Positions 8,069-9,947 of a stretch of 9,947 bases of DNA are shown one piece after another. Origin of the DNA: Hyphomicrobiales bacterium (GTDB lineage: Bacteria > Pseudomonadota > Alphaproteobacteria > Parvibaculales > Parvibaculaceae); the NCBI GenBank assembly GCA_015655095.1, contig JAATFR010000208.1, forward strand, positions 1 to 9,947, in the 5' to 3' direction. Below the pieces are notes generated by a model. It was given only the letters and a program-made list of their open reading frames with translations, was not told where the DNA came from and searched no databases. Made by a program: the position numbers and the translations under genes. Numbering within the stretch: the first letter of the stretch is position 1; every line of letters begins with the position of its first letter.

Positions 8069-8814
8069 TGAACCGCCTGCGCGCGCTCCTCATCGGCCTT
8101 GCCGCTCTGGCGATATGGGCCTTTGCCGGGAGCGCGGGCGCGGCGGATTTTACCGTTCCGGCCCTGACGGGCCGCATCGTCGATGATGCGCATATTCTCT
8201 CCCCTGACGTGTTCAGCCGGATTGAAGGCATGCTGCGGAGCCAGGAGGCTAAAACCGGCGATCAGGTCGTGGTCGCCACCGTTCCCTCGCTGGGCGGCCT
8301 CGACATTGAAACCTATGCGAACGAGCTGTTCCGGCACTGGGCGCTGGGTCAGAAGGGCAAGAACAATGGCGTGCTCTTTGTCGTTGCCCCCACGGAGCGC
8401 GAAATGCGCATTGAGGTCGGCTATGGCCTTGAAGGCGCGCTGACCGACGCCATCACCTCCCAGATCATCCGCGACACCGTCACCCCGCACTTCAGGGACG
8501 GGGACATGGATGGCGGCATTGAGGCAGGCAGCAAGGCCATCCTTACCGTGCTCGGCGGCGGCACCTTGCCTGCCGCAGACGATCAATCGCCACAAACATT
8601 CACCCAGAGCGACGGCTTCAACAGCGTGCTGGTGTTGATCTGGATCGCGGTCGTGATCTTCGTCATATGGCAGCGGATGACTGGACGCGGTGGACGCGGC
8701 GGCGGCCGTTGGGGTGGCGGAGGCTTCGGCGGTGGAGGTTTTGGCGGTGGAGGTGGCGGCTTTGGCGGCGGGGGCGGCAGTTCGGGCGGCGGCGGCTCAT
8801 CAGGCCGCTGGTAG
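8068..8814 (+). CDS. TPM-domain protein (YgcG family) with glycine-rich C-terminal tail
   Basis: A 248-residue protein with, in order: a signal peptide ending near residue 25 (GSAGA|ADF), a TPM domain (about 33-165) with VDDAHILSP, GDQVVVATVPS, WALGQKGKNNGVLFVVAP and MRIEVGYGLEGAL, a transmembrane helix (about 187-201), and a cytoplasmic Gly-rich tail (about 207-248) made of GGGGF-like units ending SSGRW. This is the usual layout of the family: a periplasmic TPM domain anchored near its end, with a low-complexity tail. TPM domains have been linked to phosphatase activity and photosystem repair in plants, but the role in bacteria with LemA is not known. The start overlaps the lemA stop by one base, so translation is coupled. 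Residues DDAH and the VGYGLEGALTD segment are the best conserved. It is the last gene of its unit. Confidence 0.93.
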   Translation: MNRLRALLIGLAALAIWAFAGSAGAADFTVPALTGRIVDDAHILSPDVFSRIEGMLRSQEAKTGDQVVVATVPSLGGLDIETYANELFRHWALGQKGKNNGVLFVVAPTEREMRIEVGYGLEGALTDAITSQIIRDTVTPHFRDGDMDGGIEAGSKAILTVLGGGTLPAADDQSPQTFTQSDGFNSVLVLIWIAVVIFVIWQRMTGRGGRGGGRWGGGGFGGGGFGGGGGGFGGGGGSSGGGGSSGRW

Positions 8815-8831
8815 AAGATCACCCGGCGCTG

Positions 8832-8860
8832 TTATCCGCACCGGGGATAATCTTTCTTTC
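8832..8860 (+). terminator. Probable terminator after the TPM gene
   Basis: TTATCC (8832-8837) pairs with GGATAA (8845-8850) over a 7-nt loop, directly followed by TCTTTCTTTC (8851-8860), starting 17 bp after the TPM stop. The stem is only six base pairs and A/T-rich and the T-tract is interrupted, so strength is uncertain. No T-run lies on the other strand, so it is not obviously bidirectional. The tract covers the stop codon of the convergent ATPase gene. Confidence 0.45.
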
Positions 8861-9554
8861 AGATCGCAATCGCTTCGAGTTCGCTATAGGCGCTCTGGAA
8901 CCAGACCCGAACCCGCTGGCGTTCCAGAATGCTCAACCCTGTCACTTCCTTGTCGGGGTTGTTGATGGCGGCCCAGAAGCTGGTGCTGCGGCTGTCGATC
9001 TTCTGCATCGTGCCTTCGTGCAACTGGCGCACCGAGACGACCTGCGCGCCGAAAGCAAGCGCACGGTCAAGCTCGCCGGATTCTTCCAGCGTCGTGAAAA
9101 TCTTGCTGCGCACCTCGTTGAGCACGATCACCAGCTTCATCTGCCCGGCAAACTCGTCGAGCCATTTGCGCAGCAGATCGACGGAATCCTTGCCTGAATC
9201 CATCACATGCCAGTAGGTCAGCGAAAGCCCCAGTTCATTGCTGAGGTCGAGCAGGCCCGACTCCTCGATCCAGCGCACGAGGGCGTGCTGGGTCTGGGCG
9301 GCCAGATCGACGATGATCCGGCGGTTGGGGTCCTCGATGGCGACCTCGATCATCTGGTCGAGGCTGGAGTAATCCTCGACTTTCACCGGCACGGCGAAAC
9401 CCGCGTAGAAACGCATCAGCGCGCCATGGGATTTATCAGTGTCGAAGCCTGCGAACGGAAGGCCTTTGTCGATGCAATATTGGGCCAGCAGACGCGCCAC
9501 GAGCGATTTGCCCACGCCACCCTTTTCGCCGCCGATGAAGTGAATGCTGCTCAT
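8859..9554 (-). CDS. Orphan ParA/MinD-like P-loop ATPase
   Basis: A 231-residue cytoplasmic ATPase of the ParA/MinD/SIMIBI class. The deviant Walker A motif is complete: GGEKGGVGKS at residues 8-17, with signature Lys11 and Lys16. FDTDKSH follows (Asp38, Asp40; switch I/A'). The Walker B-like strand is IIVDLAAQTQ (Asp83), and VLNEVRSKIF (about 144-153) may supply base contacts. The bases after Asp83 differ from the IDTPPG of partition ParA and resemble plasmid mobilisation-type P-loop proteins more, so plasmid ancestry is possible. There is no ParB gene or obvious parS site beside it. The start has GAAGGA (9563-9568 on the opposite strand) eight bases upstream. It is convergent with the TPM gene and divergent from a transglutaminase-like gene. 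The function, whether positioning, motility or polar localisation of a cargo, cannot be told. Confidence 0.88.
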   Translation of the reverse strand: MSSIHFIGGEKGGVGKSLVARLLAQYCIDKGLPFAGFDTDKSHGALMRFYAGFAVPVKVEDYSSLDQMIEVAIEDPNRRIIVDLAAQTQHALVRWIEESGLLDLSNELGLSLTYWHVMDSGKDSVDLLRKWLDEFAGQMKLVIVLNEVRSKIFTTLEESGELDRALAFGAQVVSVRQLHEGTMQKIDSRSTSFWAAINNPDKEVTGLSILERQRVRVWFQSAYSELEAIAI

Positions 9555-9820
9555 CGAAAAGATCCTTCAATGCAATTGTCACCAGATGAACAAACATGGG
9601 CTTGCCGTCCGTTACAGGCAAACTAGCCCAGCCCGTCGACGACGAGAAGCACCAAGGCTTCCCCCCGCGGACTTTTCTCATGCCCGCTGTGGAACCTCTC
9701 TGCCAGATCGCCGTTTATTCTCGCAGAGACTGTCCCCTGACAATTGCTGGATTCCAGCGGCGGAACCATCCACACTGTCTGAGAGTTCCGATCCCGGAGC
9801 GCTTCCCTGACGGAGCCGAC
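9555..9820. promoter_or_regulatory. Divergent intergenic region between the ATPase and the transglutaminase-like gene
   Basis: This 266-bp gap must carry the promoters of both divergent genes. I see no confident -35/-10 pair for either. It contains a 13-bp dyad at 9746-9758 (listed separately) and two copies of ACTGTC (9729-9734 and 9774-9779) on either side of it. A short inverted repeat TTGCC (9602-9606) with GGCAA (9617-9621) lies nearer the ATPase. The open frames here (for example 9544-9810 on +) have unlikely composition and no good start. Confidence 0.4.
9746..9758. promoter_or_regulatory. Operator-like dyad GCTGGA-T-TCCAGC
   Basis: A perfect inverted repeat with 6-bp arms and a 1-bp centre, 62 bp before the transglutaminase-like start codon. 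Its symmetry and position suit a transcription factor site for the divergent genes. The protein is unknown, and a chance occurrence in a gap of this size is possible. Confidence 0.3.
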
Positions 9821-9947
9821 ATGTTAATCAGACTGGGTTGTGAACTGACCTATGAACTGCCGGCGCCCACGCCGATGATCATGATGCTCAATGTGCACCC
9901 CTCGCGTGTGCATGATCTTGAATATCCTGACTATGTGACCACGAGCC
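9821..9947 (+). CDS. Transglutaminase-like protein, N-terminal part only
   Basis: The first 42 codons of a gene that runs off the window. The peptide begins MLIRLGCELTYELPAPTP and continues MIMMLNVHPSRVHDLEYPDY. This matches the beta-strand N-terminal domain (Bact_transglu_N type) of bacterial transglutaminase-like cysteine protease proteins, where a TPM(I/L) turn and LNVH followed by Arg-Val are typical. The catalytic Cys/His/Asp core would lie beyond the window and cannot be checked. There is no signal peptide. The ATG at 9821 has CGGAG at 9811-9815, five bases upstream, supporting this start. It is divergent from the ParA-like ATPase gene. In other bacteria these proteins often sit beside proteasome-type peptidase, alpha-E or circularly permuted ATP-grasp genes, which could follow here (inference). 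Confidence 0.8.
   Translation, partial: MLIRLGCELTYELPAPTPMIMMLNVHPSRVHDLEYPDYVTTS

Noticed and set aside
8583..8822. Proline-rich 79-codon - strand frame
   Set aside because: It is simply the reverse complement of the glycine codons of the TPM tail.
9207..9626. 139-codon + strand frame opposite the ATPase
   Set aside because: The - strand has a complete Walker A motif and good ribosome site, so the + frame is a shadow.
9544..9810. 88-codon + strand frame in the divergent gap
   Set aside because: It starts inside the ATPase gene on the other strand, has an Arg/Pro/Ser-rich composition and no domain or convincing ribosome site.

Overview
The window looks like chromosomal DNA of a high-GC alphaproteobacterium, most likely a sphingomonad (Sphingobium, Novosphingobium or Sphingopyxis type). 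This rests on codon use (strong G/C preference at third positions) and on the general look of the LemA, TPM-domain and transglutaminase-like proteins. It is an inference from reading, not a database result. Coding density is high. The longest gap without a gene is 266 bp (9555-9820). I saw no tRNA, rRNA, CRISPR array, insertion sequence or integrase.

Region 1 (1-4249, + strand) is a five-gene run. It holds the C-terminal part of a GT1/UGT-type glycosyltransferase cut by the window edge, two tandem paralogous small cupin proteins (DUF861/cupin_3 type, about 55% identical by hand alignment), an NAD(P)-dependent aldehyde dehydrogenase with all its catalytic residues, and an alpha/beta hydrolase. 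The short gaps and the 11-bp glycosyltransferase/cupin overlap suggest one transcript. Together they look like a small-molecule conversion pathway (aldehyde oxidation, ester or lactone hydrolysis, sugar conjugation). The substrate cannot be read from the sequence.

Region 2 (4250-7314, + strand) starts with a 129-bp gap carrying two copies of the palindrome AACCGGTT, centred 33 bp apart and operator-like. A MATE-family exporter follows, then biosynthetic threonine deaminase (ilvA) with two C-terminal ACT-like domains. The most likely ilvA start is a TTG codon at 5767, whose Shine-Dalgarno sequence overlaps the MATE stop, so the two genes are probably coupled.

Region 3 (7315-8860, + strand) starts with a 169-bp gap holding a third AACCGGTT and a perfect TTGACA hexamer. 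A lemA gene and a TPM-domain membrane protein with a glycine-rich tail follow, overlapping by one base as a usual LemA/TPM pair. A hairpin with a T-rich tail lies just after them.

Region 4 (8859-9947) has an orphan ParA/MinD-like P-loop ATPase on the - strand, convergent with the TPM gene. Divergent from it, across a 266-bp gap containing a 6+1+6 dyad, is the start of a transglutaminase-like protein that runs off the window.

No clearly new system is proven here. The most interesting items are the duplicated-cupin/ALDH/hydrolase/glycosyltransferase cluster and the three AACCGGTT sites, which I found only in the two gaps before the MATE and lemA genes.
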